Shown in pieces: positions 7,991 to 16,603 of a DNA stretch of 64,000 nucleotides. Numbering within the stretch: the first letter of the stretch is position 1; the number at the start of each line of letters is the position of its first letter. Location: positions 3,596,001 through 3,660,000 of the forward strand of contig NZ_VFOW01000001.1 in the NCBI RefSeq assembly GCF_006716355.1. Reading direction: 5' to 3'. The stretch comes from Stackebrandtia endophytica. GTDB taxonomy: Bacteria > Actinomycetota > Actinomycetes > Mycobacteriales > Micromonosporaceae. The position numbers were made by a program, and so were the translations under genes. The notes under the pieces are model-generated. The model made no database searches. It saw only the letters and a program-made list of their open reading frames with translations, and was not told the DNA's origin.

Positions 7991-8122
7991 CTAACGCACG
8001 TCTTCCGCAGAGGTTGTGGCCTCGTGCCACAGCGCACGCTCCTCGTTCATCGCTTTGACCTTCTTGGCCACTACAGCGGCGACGCCAACGACGCCGGCCA
8101 GAATGATCAGCTTCTTCCACAT
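7991..8122 (-). CDS. DLW-39 family small protein
   Basis: A 43-residue protein, MWKKLIILAGVVGVAAVVAKK followed by a charged tail ending HEATTSAEDVR. It has one N-terminal membrane helix, then basic residues and the alternating charged/Trp tail of the DLW-39 family, a small actinobacterial protein usually found beside tRNA-Ile/tRNA-Ala close to gyrA. The start at ATG 8122 has GGGGGA about 8 nt upstream; a longer upstream frame has no support. Here the gene precedes tRNA-Ala instead of following it. Function unknown. Confidence 0.8.
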   Translation of the reverse strand: MWKKLIILAGVVGVAAVVAKKVKAMNEERALWHEATTSAEDVR

Positions 8123-8303
8123 CGGCACAGTCCCCCTAAGTAGACAAATAGACAGCCGGTGAAGCCGCCCTAGCATACCCAAGCAGACCACGGCAATCCC
8201 TGGGGGTTATTGAGATCGTTGCCTGCTCACAGGGCGTGTCTCATCGATGCTGGTGCCGATCGACCTGCTGATTCACGGGCATAAGGTGAGACTTGACACG
8301 TTT

Positions 8304-9143
8304 TCAACCGCACCGCCGGGTCCGAAGCGTCTCTAAATGTGCGATATCCGAGGTCGTGACGGGAATGGTCGTCGGAATCGCCACCCGGTCGCCCACTGTC
8401 AACCAGAGGGGAAACCGGAAGGGTTGCTTGGCCTCGGCGAGGTTGTGCGCATCGCAGTCGACGTCGACGACGACCGGAACCGTCATTCGGTCATCCCGGC
8501 CGTCGAGTATCGCGACGGGCTCGGCGGTCGCCACCACGGTCAGGTCGAAGTGGGGATTGCCCGACAGCCGGTCCAGCCGGAACGGTTCGGCACCACCGAC
8601 CCGCGTGAGCTCCAGGTTCGCCCGAAGTCGGCCGTCCGAGTCGGTGTCCCAGTCCCGAAACGCGATCGACACGGTCCGATCCAGATACGCGGCGGCGCAA
8701 TCGGTGGCCAGCAGACGGTCCAGCGTCCCGTCGGGGTGGGGCAACGCCAGGTCGACGCGTTGTCGATCCGTCAGCAGCAATCGGGCGGTCGCGGGCGCGG
8801 CGGTCGGTGACAGCTCATCACCACAGATTCCCCGGCCGTATGCGATGAACACGTCGCGGATCGCGCCGACCGGGACCGTCACCTCCACCGGCAGGAGACC
8901 GGTGGGGGTGAACGAATCCGTGGCCAGTTCGGCACCGATGACGGTGATCGGGTGGTCGCCGTGGTTCTCGACCGCGATGGCCAGCACCCGGTCGTCGCCG
9001 GGGATGCGGCGAAGCTCCACCGTGGCGGTCAGCCGGGATGCCGACGCGGCCGTGGTGTCATCGGAGGCCGTGGCGCCGATCAGCGCCGCCGTCGCCCAGC
9101 ACAGCATCGCGGTGCCCACGGCGACGATTCGAAACAGGCGCAT
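8304..9143 (-). CDS. Secreted or membrane-anchored protein of unknown function
   Basis: 279 residues from the ATG at 9143 (MRLFRIVAVGTAMLCWATAALIGATA), an export signal or anchor helix. The remainder is beta-rich with two similar halves, each holding a strand-rich segment around a phrase on charged residues (ELRRIPGDDRVLAIAVENHGDHP and later ANLELTRVGGAEPFRLDRL). This suggests a duplicated Ig-like fold. Three cysteines remain outside (in GICGDE, TDCAAA and VDCDAH) plus one near the C-terminus. A longer upstream extension reads as low-complexity Ser/Pro and was not used. I recognise no family; a cell-surface role is inferred only from the leader. Confidence 0.6.
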   Translation of the reverse strand: MRLFRIVAVGTAMLCWATAALIGATASDDTTAASASRLTATVELRRIPGDDRVLAIAVENHGDHPITVIGAELATDSFTPTGLLPVEVTVPVGAIRDVFIAYGRGICGDELSPTAAPATARLLLTDRQRVDLALPHPDGTLDRLLATDCAAAYLDRTVSIAFRDWDTDSDGRLRANLELTRVGGAEPFRLDRLSGNPHFDLTVVATAEPVAILDGRDDRMTVPVVVDVDCDAHNLAEAKQPFRFPLWLTVGDRVAIPTTIPVTTSDIAHLETLRTRRCG

Positions 9144-9186
9144 TCGTCCATGATGCGCCCGTTTCGGCGGCGACGGGTCCCGGTCG

Positions 9187-9891
9187 TCAGACGGGTTGTC
9201 CGACCGGACGGACCACCAGCGTGTTGACGTCGACCCCGGCGGGTTGGGTCGCCGCGAAGACGATGGTGTCGGCCAACTGGTCATCGGTCAGGTTCAATCC
9301 GGCCGGAGGACCATCCCCGCCGGCCTCCCAGAAGTTGGTCTCCACCCGACCGGGAGCCACCAGGGTGACCCCGATCCCGTCGTCGGTCACCGCACGGCGG
9401 GTGTTCTCCGCGAGGCCCGTCACCGCCCATTTGGTGGCGCCGTAGACGTTGCCGGGTGTGTGGACCAGCCCGGCAACGCTTCCGACCATGACGATGCGTC
9501 CCCGGGATCGGCGCAACGCCGGAATCACCGCATTGGCCAACAGCATCGGACCCAGCACATTGGTCAGAACCATGTGCCGCCAGCCCTCCGGGTCCCCGTC
9601 GGTGACGGAGTCGAACGTGGCGTACCCGGCGTTGGCGATCGCGGTGTCGATGCGGCCGAACCGTTCCAGGGTGGCCGCCACCGCCGAGCGCACGTCGTCG
9701 ACCTCCGCGGCGTCACCGGGGATCGTGAGCAAACGGTCGGGGGAGGCGACCGACGCGGCGAACGAGTCCAGGCGTTCTTTTCGGCGTGCGGTCACCGCGA
9801 CGCGATGGCCCCGGTCGAGCAGTTTGCGTGCGGTCGCGGCACCGATTCCGGTGGAGCCGCCGGTGATGAGGGAGACAGGAGATTCAGTCAT
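9187..9891 (-). CDS. Classical short-chain dehydrogenase/reductase
   Basis: 234 residues with all hallmark elements: cofactor loop TGGSTGIG (residues about 10-17), NAG at the end of strand 4, catalytic Ser in VGSVAGL, YGATK (Tyr and Lys), and PGRVET after strand 6. The arginines after the second strand (TARRKER) favour NADP(H). The substrate is unknown. It is divergent from a MerR gene, and its promoter has the 19-bp spacer characteristic of MerR-activated promoters. The predicted transcript begins about 2 nt before the ATG, so it would be essentially leaderless. Confidence 0.9.
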   Translation of the reverse strand: MTESPVSLITGGSTGIGAATARKLLDRGHRVAVTARRKERLDSFAASVASPDRLLTIPGDAAEVDDVRSAVAATLERFGRIDTAIANAGYATFDSVTDGDPEGWRHMVLTNVLGPMLLANAVIPALRRSRGRIVMVGSVAGLVHTPGNVYGATKWAVTGLAENTRRAVTDDGIGVTLVAPGRVETNFWEAGGDGPPAGLNLTDDQLADTIVFAATQPAGVDVNTLVVRPVGQPV

Positions 9892-9899
9892 AACGGCAG

Positions 9900-9930
9900 A
9901 CGGTAGAACCTGGAGTCGGCTCTAAGGCAA
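9900..9930 (-). promoter_or_regulatory. MerR-type promoter with 19-bp spacer and central dyad
   Basis: Read leftward: TTGCCT (9930-9925), 19-bp spacer, TACCGT (9905-9900). Inside the spacer lie TAGAGCC and GGTTCTA, an imperfect dyad (plus-strand arms 9904-9910 and 9918-9924). Overlong spacers with a centred dyad are the hallmark of promoters that MerR proteins activate by DNA twisting. Confidence 0.65.
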
Positions 9931-9948
9931 ATCGATACTCTTGACGAC

Positions 9949-10368
9949 GTGCCCCAGCCCGCGGAACTGAGTATCGGACAGGTCGCCGAACAGGTCGGTC
10001 TGAGCGTCCACACCCTCCGGTTCTACGAGCGGGAGGGGATCCTGGTTCGCCCGGTCGATCGCTCCTCGACCGGGCATCGGATGTACCGGGAGTCCGACGT
10101 CCAATGGCTGCGCATCTGTGTGAACCTCCGTTCCTCCGGAATGCCGCTTCCCGCGATTCGCCGCTACGTCGAACTGGTGAGGCAGGGGCAGGGAAACGAG
10201 TCCGAACGGCTCGCGTTGCTGCGGGAACATCGAGACCGCGTCAAGGAACGAATGGCCGAACTTCAGGCGTGTCTGGACACGATCGACTTCAAGGTGACCT
10301 ACTACGAAAGCCATGTCGCGCAGGGCACCGCACACCGGTTGTGGACCGGAGACCTTCCGCCGGAGTGA
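9949..10368 (+). CDS. MerR family transcriptional regulator
   Basis: 139 residues. The N-terminal winged helix is LSIGQVAEQVGLSVHTLRFYEREGIL, with the wing RMYRESDVQWL. It is followed by the dimerisation coiled coil (ERLALLREHRDRVKERMAELQACLDTIDFKV). The effector domain is very short and holds a single cysteine, so it resembles the redox/aldehyde-responsive or AdhR-like group more than drug-binding MerRs. The GTG start has TACTCT 7 nt upstream (9936-9941), indicating a leaderless mRNA. It is divergent from an SDR gene whose promoter carries a MerR-like dyad, so it probably activates that gene. Confidence 0.9.
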   Translation: MPQPAELSIGQVAEQVGLSVHTLRFYEREGILVRPVDRSSTGHRMYRESDVQWLRICVNLRSSGMPLPAIRRYVELVRQGQGNESERLALLREHRDRVKERMAELQACLDTIDFKVTYYESHVAQGTAHRLWTGDLPPE

Positions 10369-10465
10369 CCTAAACGCGCCAAGCTTGCTTACGGTGGGTG
10401 ATTAGTACTGGACAGTGGAGCGATATTCCGGGAACATCACATATAACCCGTTTCGGAGGTGTCCC

Positions 10466-10786
10466 GTGACCAAACGTGCGTGGTGGAGTGTCGCTTTCCT
10501 CGGACTGACCGGTGTCGTCATCGGTATGGAAGTGTGGGCCTCGGTCGACAGCGACCCCGAGACCGTTCCGTGGACCGACTACATCGTCCAATACATCCCG
10601 GTGGAGATCAGTGCGCTGCTGATCGGCGGCCTGTCGCTGTGGCTGGTGATCCATTTCGGACGCCGATACTGGCGTAAACACAATCAGAAGTCGACCGATG
10701 AACCGCCGTCGGACGTCGGCACCGCCGAGGCGCCGAAGCCTCGCGAGGCCAGCGAGGAGGACTCGACGTCCGACACCAACAAATGA
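10466..10786 (+). CDS. Small two-helix membrane protein
   Basis: 106 residues from the GTG at 10466, which has GGAGG 6 nt upstream. TKRAWWSVAFLGLTGVVIGMEVW forms helix 1 and EISALLIGGLSLWLVIHF helix 2, with a short acidic loop (DSDPETVPWTDYIVQYIP) outside. The C-terminal 40 residues are hydrophilic and disordered (Lys/Glu/Pro/Ser). The sequence pattern is seen in actinobacterial conserved membrane proteins, but I do not recognise a named family. No operon partner. Confidence 0.65.
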   Translation: MTKRAWWSVAFLGLTGVVIGMEVWASVDSDPETVPWTDYIVQYIPVEISALLIGGLSLWLVIHFGRRYWRKHNQKSTDEPPSDVGTAEAPKPREASEEDSTSDTNK

Positions 10787-10826
10787 CCACCGATCGGCCC
10801 CACTCCTGCCGACCGGTGTGACCCTT

Positions 10827-10868
10827 GTCGGCTGAACCGAACCGGTGTCACCGTTGGGTTCGGCCGAC
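10827..10868. terminator. Long hairpin after the small membrane protein gene
   Basis: GTCGGCTGAACC (10827-10838) pairs with GGTTCGGCCGAC (10857-10868) with one mismatch. There is no T-tract, so this is a possible intrinsic terminator of the GC-rich type. Confidence 0.45.
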
Positions 10869-10913
10869 GGCGGGGCCACGCCCGGCCGTGACCATGGAGA
10901 GGGGCAACGAACA

Positions 10914-11327
10914 ATGACCATCGAAGAGGACCGCCGTGACGTTGCGGCAGTCCTGGAACGGTACCGAGCCGGATTCGCCGATTTGGACGGCGCCGCGCTG
11001 ATCGACATCTGGGACCCGGCCTACCGGGATCCCGTCTACATCGCCTCGGAGGAGGCCCGAGCGCGTCGAACCAGGCAGGACATCGCGGACTACTACAACG
11101 GTCTCGCCAGGCCCGGCGATCGAGGAGTGTCGATGACGTGGGAGGACCTGTCCGTGGACGTCCTCGGCGATGTCGCCTACGCGTTCGGCCGTTTCCGGTT
11201 CGTCGGTGAGCGGGATGGGCCGTCGGACCGTTACGCCGTCGAGGGCCGCGCGACATTCGTTCTGCGGCGTAGAGACTCGCGATGGTGGGTCATCCACTAC
11301 CACGAATCCGCACCCGGCGAATCGTGA
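10914..11327 (+). CDS. NTF2-like (SnoaL/DUF4440-type) protein
   Basis: 137 residues in a single cone-shaped alpha+beta domain. It has the N-terminal helix DVAAVLERYRAGFADLDGAALIDIWDP, the central GDVAYAFGRFRF strand and the C-terminal RATFVLRRRDSRWWVIHYHESA, where the paired Trp and His strands are typical of the DUF4440/SnoaL-like group. Members are small-molecule isomerases, hydrolases or plain binding proteins, and no catalytic set can be identified here. The ATG at 10914 has GGAGAGGGG upstream; an earlier in-frame start lacks support. Monocistronic. Confidence 0.75.
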   Translation: MTIEEDRRDVAAVLERYRAGFADLDGAALIDIWDPAYRDPVYIASEEARARRTRQDIADYYNGLARPGDRGVSMTWEDLSVDVLGDVAYAFGRFRFVGERDGPSDRYAVEGRATFVLRRRDSRWWVIHYHESAPGES

Positions 11328-11467
11328 GGCGATCCGCCACGATCTCGCCGTCACCTCAGGCTCCGACACATATCCACAAGTGACGGTCCGCGCCGACCCG
11401 GATACGACCAGGCGAATGAGATTCCACTGGTCTCGATGAGACCGAGTGAGACCGCGACAACGAGACG

Positions 11468-11506
11468 AAAAAGGCCCCCGATCTGCTTTTCCGCAGTTCA
11501 GGGGCC
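11468..11506 (-). terminator. Terminator after tRNA-Ser
   Basis: GGCCCC and GGGGCC arms with an inner CTGC/GCAG pair form an extended hairpin. Read leftward it is followed by TTTTTCG, a classical intrinsic terminator. Confidence 0.8.
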
Positions 11507-11509
11507 GAA

Positions 11510-11603
11510 TGGCGGAGGCTGAGGGATTTGAACCCTCGATCGGGGATGAACCCGAAACCCGCTTAGCAGGCGGGCGCCATAGACCGGACTAGGCGAAGCC
11601 TCC
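11510..11603 (-). tRNA. tRNA-Ser (GCT)
   Basis: 94 nt with long variable arm and encoded CCA. The acceptor stem starts GGAGGCT, the anticodon loop CTGCTAA gives GCT, and the T loop is GGTTCAAATCC. The large variable arm is typical of class II tRNAs. Confidence 0.96.
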
Positions 11604-11855
11604 AGTGGTCGCCGACGGGGACCGTGAACGACCAACGAGCAAGAGCATACCGGTTCCCCAGAAGCGGTTGCACGCCGGTTATGCGTCGCCGTGGATAAGG
11701 CTTTCGCGCCGCATTCCGACCGGTTGTCCACGTCCGAATTATGTTTGGATAGGTGGATATTTCTCACTTGAATTCCGCTGTTTCGCATCGACGTCGAATC
11801 ACCTCTTAATCGAGGGGCCGCGATCGGCATCCGAGCGAATGTCGCCGGTCCCAAC

Positions 11856-11937
11856 GAAAGAAGCCGCTCTCGTTCAGGATTCGAACGAGAGCGGCTCCGA
11901 GGGGTTGTGCATCGGGTCCGGTCTCTCAACCGGACCC
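11856..11937 (-). terminator. Two tandem hairpins after the subtilase gene
   Basis: Closest to the gene is GGGTCCGGT/ACCGGACCC (11914-11937). The second is a perfect 13-bp stem, GCCGCTCTCGTTC/GAACGAGAGCGGC (11863-11895), followed leftward by TTCTTTC. The pair forms a strong leftward terminator. The remaining bases 11604-11855 show no gene. Confidence 0.75.
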
Positions 11938-11948
11938 GTGGTGCGTTA

Positions 11949-14948
11949 TCAGGTCACGACGTTGACGGTCGTGGTGGCGATGACGTCACCGTTGCTGTCG
12001 GTGTACATGACGACACCCAGGTACCGCGTGTTGGCGGCCAGGTCGGACCATTCGGCGGTCGCGGAGAACGAACCGGCGGTGGTCACCGCCTGGGTGGCCG
12101 GGTCGACGGTGAGGTTGCCCTCGTCGTCTCCGACGATCCAGGAGTGGAACTTCACGTCCACGCTGCCGGAGCCGCCGCCCCAGTAGTCGATGTAGATGAC
12201 GTAGGTGGCTCCACCCGGCAGGGTCGCCGACTCGTTCGAACCACCGGCTGCCGAGGCACCCAGGTAGTACAGGTTGTCGCCGACCTTCTGGTAGACGAAC
12301 ATGTCCAGGTCGACCGTGGCGGCGTAGTCGGACTGGTAGGTCGCGAACCGGGACAGGCTCGCATCCTCCGGCACCGTGACCTCGACGCGCTTGACGTGGT
12401 CGTTCTCCGCCGGGTTGGAGGTGTCGAACGACTCGCCGGTCGGGTTGGACAGTCCGAACTCGTCGACCTCGCCGGCGACCAGGCCGACGACCTCGGCGTT
12501 CAGGTTTCCGGTGAATCCGGAGGTACCCGAAAGGTTCAACTCACCGGAGGTACCGGTGGCGTTGAGCTCGGAGGCGGTGGCCAGCGCGACGGGCTGGACG
12601 ACCAGGGGGCTGCGAACCTCGTGGCCGTTCAGGTCCTTCCAGGTCAGCGAACCGAACACGTACTCGTTGAAGGAGGCGTCGGTGCGCGACACGGTCAGCG
12701 TGAACGTGGCGCTGGCGCCCGGACGCAGGGTCAACGACTTCTTGTCGACGGTGACCTTCAGTCCGGCCGGAGCCTCGATCATCGGGAAGTAGGTGCTGGT
12801 CTTGGACGACACGTTGGTGACGGTCCGGGTGACCTGCTGCTTACCGGCCAGGCTGCCGATCGAGATCGACGGGTAGTTCATGTTCGACGGGTCGATCGCG
12901 TCGACCGAGTCGCACAGGTCGCTGTAGCCGATCATCTGGAACTGGTCGATCGCACAGCCGTACTGCAGCCACTCGACCGGACCGGAGTCGTAGATCAGGC
13001 CCGGGTCGAACATGTCGGTCGGCTGGACGTGACCGGAACCGTAGCTGAACGGGGTGGCGGTCGATCCGTCGTGACGGGTGATCGCCTCGCCCTGGTTGTC
13101 GGTCTGGTAAGCCGTGGTCATCATCGCCGACTTGATCGCCGAGGGCGACCATTCCGGGTTGGTGGCCTTCAGCAGCGCGCCCAGTCCCGCGATGTGCGGG
13201 CTCGACATCGAGGTGCCCTGGAGGGAGGCGTAGTCGTTGCCGTTGTTGCCCGGAGGGGCGACGGCGGCAATGATGTCCACACCGGGAGCGGTGATGTCGG
13301 GCTTGAGCAGGTCTCCGCCGCCGGCCAGAGCCGGACCGGTGGAGGAGAAGTCGCTCATGACCGGAGCCTGAGCCTCGAACTGCACACCTTCGGACAGCGA
13401 AGCGGTCGCCTCGCCGCCACCCAGGTAGGCCAGGATGGCGTCGGTGTCGGCCGCACGAGTGTGGACGGTCGGCACCGAGTGCTCCACGGCCAGGACGCTG
13501 TCGGCGCCACCCTGGACGTTGTACAGGATCATGCCGATACCGCCGGCTTCGGCGACGGCGGCACTCTTGTCGACCAGCGCGACGTCACCACGTGCACAGG
13601 CGACGATCTTGCCTTCGGCCTTCTCCGGGTCCAGAGATCCGAGGTGGCACTGGGTAACCGCGATGTCGGCGACACCGTCGAGACCGACCTCGTCGGACAG
13701 GACGGCCGAAGCCGCGGCGAGCGGCTCGTTGTGGCGGCCGGCACCGGTGAAGGTCTGACCGTCACCCAACACCACGTCGGCGGTGAAGTCGCGACCGTGG
13801 CTGCTGGCGGCGACCGTGGTGGTCCACGGCGCGTTGTGCGCCACGGTGCTGGCACCCGGGCCGGAGTTACCGGCCGAGGCGGCCACGAAGACACCGGCGG
13901 CGGCGGCGTTGAAGAACGCGATCTCCACCGGGTCGACGATGTAGGTCGAGCTGCCGGAGATCGAGTAGTTGATCACGTCGACACCGTCGTTGACGGCGTC
14001 CTCGATCGCGGCGACCGAGCTGGCGGTGGCGCAGCCACCCTCCCAGCAGACCTTGTAGGCGGCGATCCGGGCGGCCGGAGCCATACCGGACACTTCGCCG
14101 TACTTTCCGGTGTCCACGCCGTGGTTTCCGGCGGCGGTGGAAGCGGTGTGGCTTCCGTGGCCGTCGAAGTCACGCGGCGAGTTGAAGTCACCCTGGTCGG
14201 TCGGGGCATCGCCGTAGTTGTAGTAACGGGCGCCGATCACCTTGTTGTTGCAGGTGATGTTGCCATCGGCGGTCGGGTGGTCACCGGTGACACATTCACC
14301 GTTCCACTTGTCGTCGATGATCGACTGGTCGGGACGCGGCTCGGGAAGCGCCGCGAACGACGGGTTCTCGGGCCAGAAACCGGTGTCGACGACACCGACG
14401 ATCACGCCTTCGCCGGCAGACTCGACATCACCGAACTGCTCCTGCCAAACTCCACCTTGGCCGGACAGGCCCAGGAAGTCGGGCGTGTTGCTGGTGTCCA
14501 GACGCAGGTTCTCGTTCTTCCAGATCTGGATGACGCCATCGGCCTTTGCCAAGGCCTGGGCTTCGGCGGCACTCAGATCGGCGGCGAAACCATTCAGGAC
14601 GGTGTCGTACTCGTAGTCGGCCTGAACGCCGGGAACCTGGTCGAGCACGTCGGAGCGCAACTCGGCCAGATAGTCGCGGTAGCGGTCGGCTTCCTTCGAC
14701 GACGGGTCGAGGCGCTCGCCGTCCTCGGAAGCGGTGGCCGCGAAGCCCGACACGTCGCCGCCGTAGCTGGCAACCGGGTCACCGATGACCTGGACGATGT
14801 ACTTTCCAGCGTCGTATTCATCGGTGGTCAGGCCGGAATCCTCGGCCCAGACCAGGTTTCCGCTGATCGCCAGGGCGGCCGCAGTCGCGGTCGCTGTGGT
14901 GATCGCAAGCACCGCTGAGCGTTTCCGCCCGAGGGGTCTTAGTTTCAC
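11949..14948 (-). CDS. Secreted subtilisin-like serine protease (S8, subtilase with PA domain)
   Basis: 999 residues from a GTG at 14948, which has GGAGG 8 nt upstream. A signal peptide (KLRPLGRKRSAVLAITTATA...) is followed by an I9-type propeptide (about residues 45-140). The S8 catalytic domain has Asp188 in VVDTGFWP, His264 in GHGSHTAS and Ser580 in GTSMSSPH. The 316-residue gap between His and Ser holds a protease-associated insert (around 420-500, AEAGGIGMILYN). A plant-subtilase-like fibronectin-III domain follows (about 700-800) and then a C-terminal beta domain ending VTTAGSFSATAEW. This is a large cucumisin-like architecture. The protein is exported and acts on extracellular proteins. 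Monocistronic with tandem terminators. Confidence 0.93.
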   Translation of the reverse strand: MKLRPLGRKRSAVLAITTATATAAALAISGNLVWAEDSGLTTDEYDAGKYIVQVIGDPVASYGGDVSGFAATASEDGERLDPSSKEADRYRDYLAELRSDVLDQVPGVQADYEYDTVLNGFAADLSAAEAQALAKADGVIQIWKNENLRLDTSNTPDFLGLSGQGGVWQEQFGDVESAGEGVIVGVVDTGFWPENPSFAALPEPRPDQSIIDDKWNGECVTGDHPTADGNITCNNKVIGARYYNYGDAPTDQGDFNSPRDFDGHGSHTASTAAGNHGVDTGKYGEVSGMAPAARIAAYKVCWEGGCATASSVAAIEDAVNDGVDVINYSISGSSTYIVDPVEIAFFNAAAAGVFVAASAGNSGPGASTVAHNAPWTTTVAASSHGRDFTADVVLGDGQTFTGAGRHNEPLAAASAVLSDEVGLDGVADIAVTQCHLGSLDPEKAEGKIVACARGDVALVDKSAAVAEAGGIGMILYNVQGGADSVLAVEHSVPTVHTRAADTDAILAYLGGGEATASLSEGVQFEAQAPVMSDFSSTGPALAGGGDLLKPDITAPGVDIIAAVAPPGNNGNDYASLQGTSMSSPHIAGLGALLKATNPEWSPSAIKSAMMTTAYQTDNQGEAITRHDGSTATPFSYGSGHVQPTDMFDPGLIYDSGPVEWLQYGCAIDQFQMIGYSDLCDSVDAIDPSNMNYPSISIGSLAGKQQVTRTVTNVSSKTSTYFPMIEAPAGLKVTVDKKSLTLRPGASATFTLTVSRTDASFNEYVFGSLTWKDLNGHEVRSPLVVQPVALATASELNATGTSGELNLSGTSGFTGNLNAEVVGLVAGEVDEFGLSNPTGESFDTSNPAENDHVKRVEVTVPEDASLSRFATYQSDYAATVDLDMFVYQKVGDNLYYLGASAAGGSNESATLPGGATYVIYIDYWGGGSGSVDVKFHSWIVGDDEGNLTVDPATQAVTTAGSFSATAEWSDLAANTRYLGVVMYTDSNGDVIATTTVNVVT

Positions 14949-15466
14949 TGTGGGGACCTCCATGCCTCCCATGGAACATGCGCACGGGTCTGCGCATGTG
15001 GCCGGAATCGTAGAGGAAAATGAGGCCTCTAGGAGGCGGCTGAGTCCTAATGACACAAATTGATAACTAACCGGGGTGGATTTGAGACCTGGGCGTGATC
15101 TCCATAATGGTGTGATGCACACGGAGTATGTGCTAATGGCTCACGGTATGGGTAGTGGGGTCCGTTTGCTTTCTTAAGCAACCTTTGAGGCTAACCCTTT
15201 AACCGGCCAGAGTGGAAGTTTTGTGTCAAATACGCATATGGTGCCCTCGCGACTTTATGCGAGGGCACCATAACGGTTTTAGAGGCTGCCTCTGGTTGTT
15301 CATGTTCTTGGTGGCCGGTTGCGCTCGGAACGCCGAATGCGGCGCCTGGACTGCGTTGTCGTCGTCGCACGTACACAACCCGTACGAGCTCCTCCTCCGC
15401 CTTGCCAGACACCACCTCGACGCCCCGCATACAAGACCAGAGTGCTACTTGGGCACGTCATCAAGA
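14949..15466. other. Intergenic stretch with a long perfect hairpin
   Basis: Upstream region of the subtilase and downstream region of ino1, with no supported gene. TATGGTGCCCTCGC (15237-15250) and GCGAGGGCACCATA (15259-15272) form a perfect 14-bp stem with an 8-nt loop, too far from either gene for an obvious terminator. Frames on the minus strand run through it but have no family match and no ribosome-binding site. A small RNA or an insulated terminator of an unseen transcript is possible. Confidence 0.4.
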
Positions 15467-15491
15467 ACGTGTCTGGATTTACCAGACACGT
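15467..15491 (-). terminator. Terminator after ino1
   Basis: ACGTGTCTGG and CCAGACACGT form a perfect 10-bp stem with a 5-nt loop, 13 bp beyond the ino1 stop. Read leftward it continues TTCTTG. Confidence 0.65.
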
Positions 15492-15503
15492 CCTTAGGTG
15501 CCG

Positions 15504-16574
15504 TTATTTATCGGCGATGAAATCTTCCACGGCCTGGTGCGCGTCGTGGTCGCTGTACTGCACCGGCGGCGACTTCATGAAGTAGCTGGAAGCCGACAGA
15601 ACGGGGCCCGCCAGCTTGCGGTCCAACGCGACCTTGGCCGCCCGCAACGCGTCGATGATGACGCCTGCGGAGTTGGGGGAGTCCCACACCTCCAGCTTCA
15701 GTTCCGCGTTCAGGGGAGTGTCACCAAAGGAGCGTCCCTCGAGGCGGATGTAGGCCCATTTGCGGTCGGTGAGCCACGGAACGTGATCCGACGGACCGAT
15801 GTGGACGTCGCTTCCCTGCATCTCGTGCGGAATCTGCGAAGTCACCGATTGGGTCTTCGAGACCTTCTTCGACACCAGGCGGGACCGTTCGAGCATGTTC
15901 ATAAAGTCCATGTTTCCGCCGAAGTTGAGCTGATAGGTACGCAGCAGCTCGACTCCGCGGTCCTCGAACAGTTTCGCGAGTCCTCGGTGGACAATGGTGG
16001 CTCCGACCTGCGACTTGATGTCGTCGCCGACGATCGGCAGCCCGGCCTTGGTGAACTTGTCGGCCCATTCGGGGTTCGAGGCGATGAACACCGGAAGCGC
16101 GTTGACGAAGGCACAGCCGGCGTCGATCGCCGCCTGCGCATAGTGCTTGGCGGCCTCCTCGGAGCCGACCGGCAGGTAGCACACGACCACGTCCACTTTG
16201 GCGTCGCGCAGTGCCTGAGCGACGTTCACCGGCTCCTCGTCGGCCTCCTCGACGATCTCCTGGTAGTACTCGCCCAGACCGTCGAACGTCGGTCCACGCT
16301 GTACTGATACGCCGGTGGGAGGCACCTCGCAGAACTGAATGGTGTTGTTCTCGCTGGCGACCAGGGCCTCGGACAGGTCACGCCCGACCTTCTTGGCGTC
16401 GACGTCGAACGCGGCGACGAATTCGACATCTCGGACGTGATAGTCGCCGAATTGGACGTGCATCAGGCCCGGGACCCGGTCTTTGGGGTCGGCGTCTTTG
16501 TAATATTCGACGCCCTGCACGAGCGACGAGGCGCAGTTACCGACACCGACAATGGCGACGCGGATCTTACCCAT
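15504..16574 (-). CDS. ino1: Inositol-3-phosphate synthase
   Basis: 356 residues, the length of the compact actinobacterial/archaeal enzyme. It converts D-glucose 6-phosphate to 1L-myo-inositol 1-phosphate with catalytic NAD+, the first step toward phosphatidylinositol and mycothiol. Hallmarks are the nucleotide loop [12 protein letters not shown], the substrate region [19 protein letters not shown], the [15 protein letters not shown] block with the catalytic lysine, and [11 protein letters not shown]. The gene is 29 bp behind a PadR regulator on the same strand, so the two are probably cotranscribed from the promoter marked by the palindrome at 17245-17269. Confidence 0.96.
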   Translation of the reverse strand: MGKIRVAIVGVGNCASSLVQGVEYYKDADPKDRVPGLMHVQFGDYHVRDVEFVAAFDVDAKKVGRDLSEALVASENNTIQFCEVPPTGVSVQRGPTFDGLGEYYQEIVEEADEEPVNVAQALRDAKVDVVVCYLPVGSEEAAKHYAQAAIDAGCAFVNALPVFIASNPEWADKFTKAGLPIVGDDIKSQVGATIVHRGLAKLFEDRGVELLRTYQLNFGGNMDFMNMLERSRLVSKKVSKTQSVTSQIPHEMQGSDVHIGPSDHVPWLTDRKWAYIRLEGRSFGDTPLNAELKLEVWDSPNSAGVIIDALRAAKVALDRKLAGPVLSASSYFMKSPPVQYSDHDAHQAVEDFIADK

Positions 16575-16603
16575 CGCGCATGCCTCCTATATCTAGTGAA
16601 TTG

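Noticed and set aside
11429..11443. GGTCTC-GAT-GAGACC palindrome near tRNA-Ser
   Set aside because: Short dyad with no adjacent promoter or regulator; chance occurrence is likely.
11907..14918. Open frame of about 1000 codons antisense to the subtilase
   Set aside because: Mirror frame of a GC-rich gene; Gly/Arg/Val-rich without domains, while the opposite strand has a complete S8 protease.
15191..15430. Leftward 79-codon frame between subtilase and ino1
   Set aside because: Runs through a perfect hairpin, has no ribosome-binding site and no recognisable motif.
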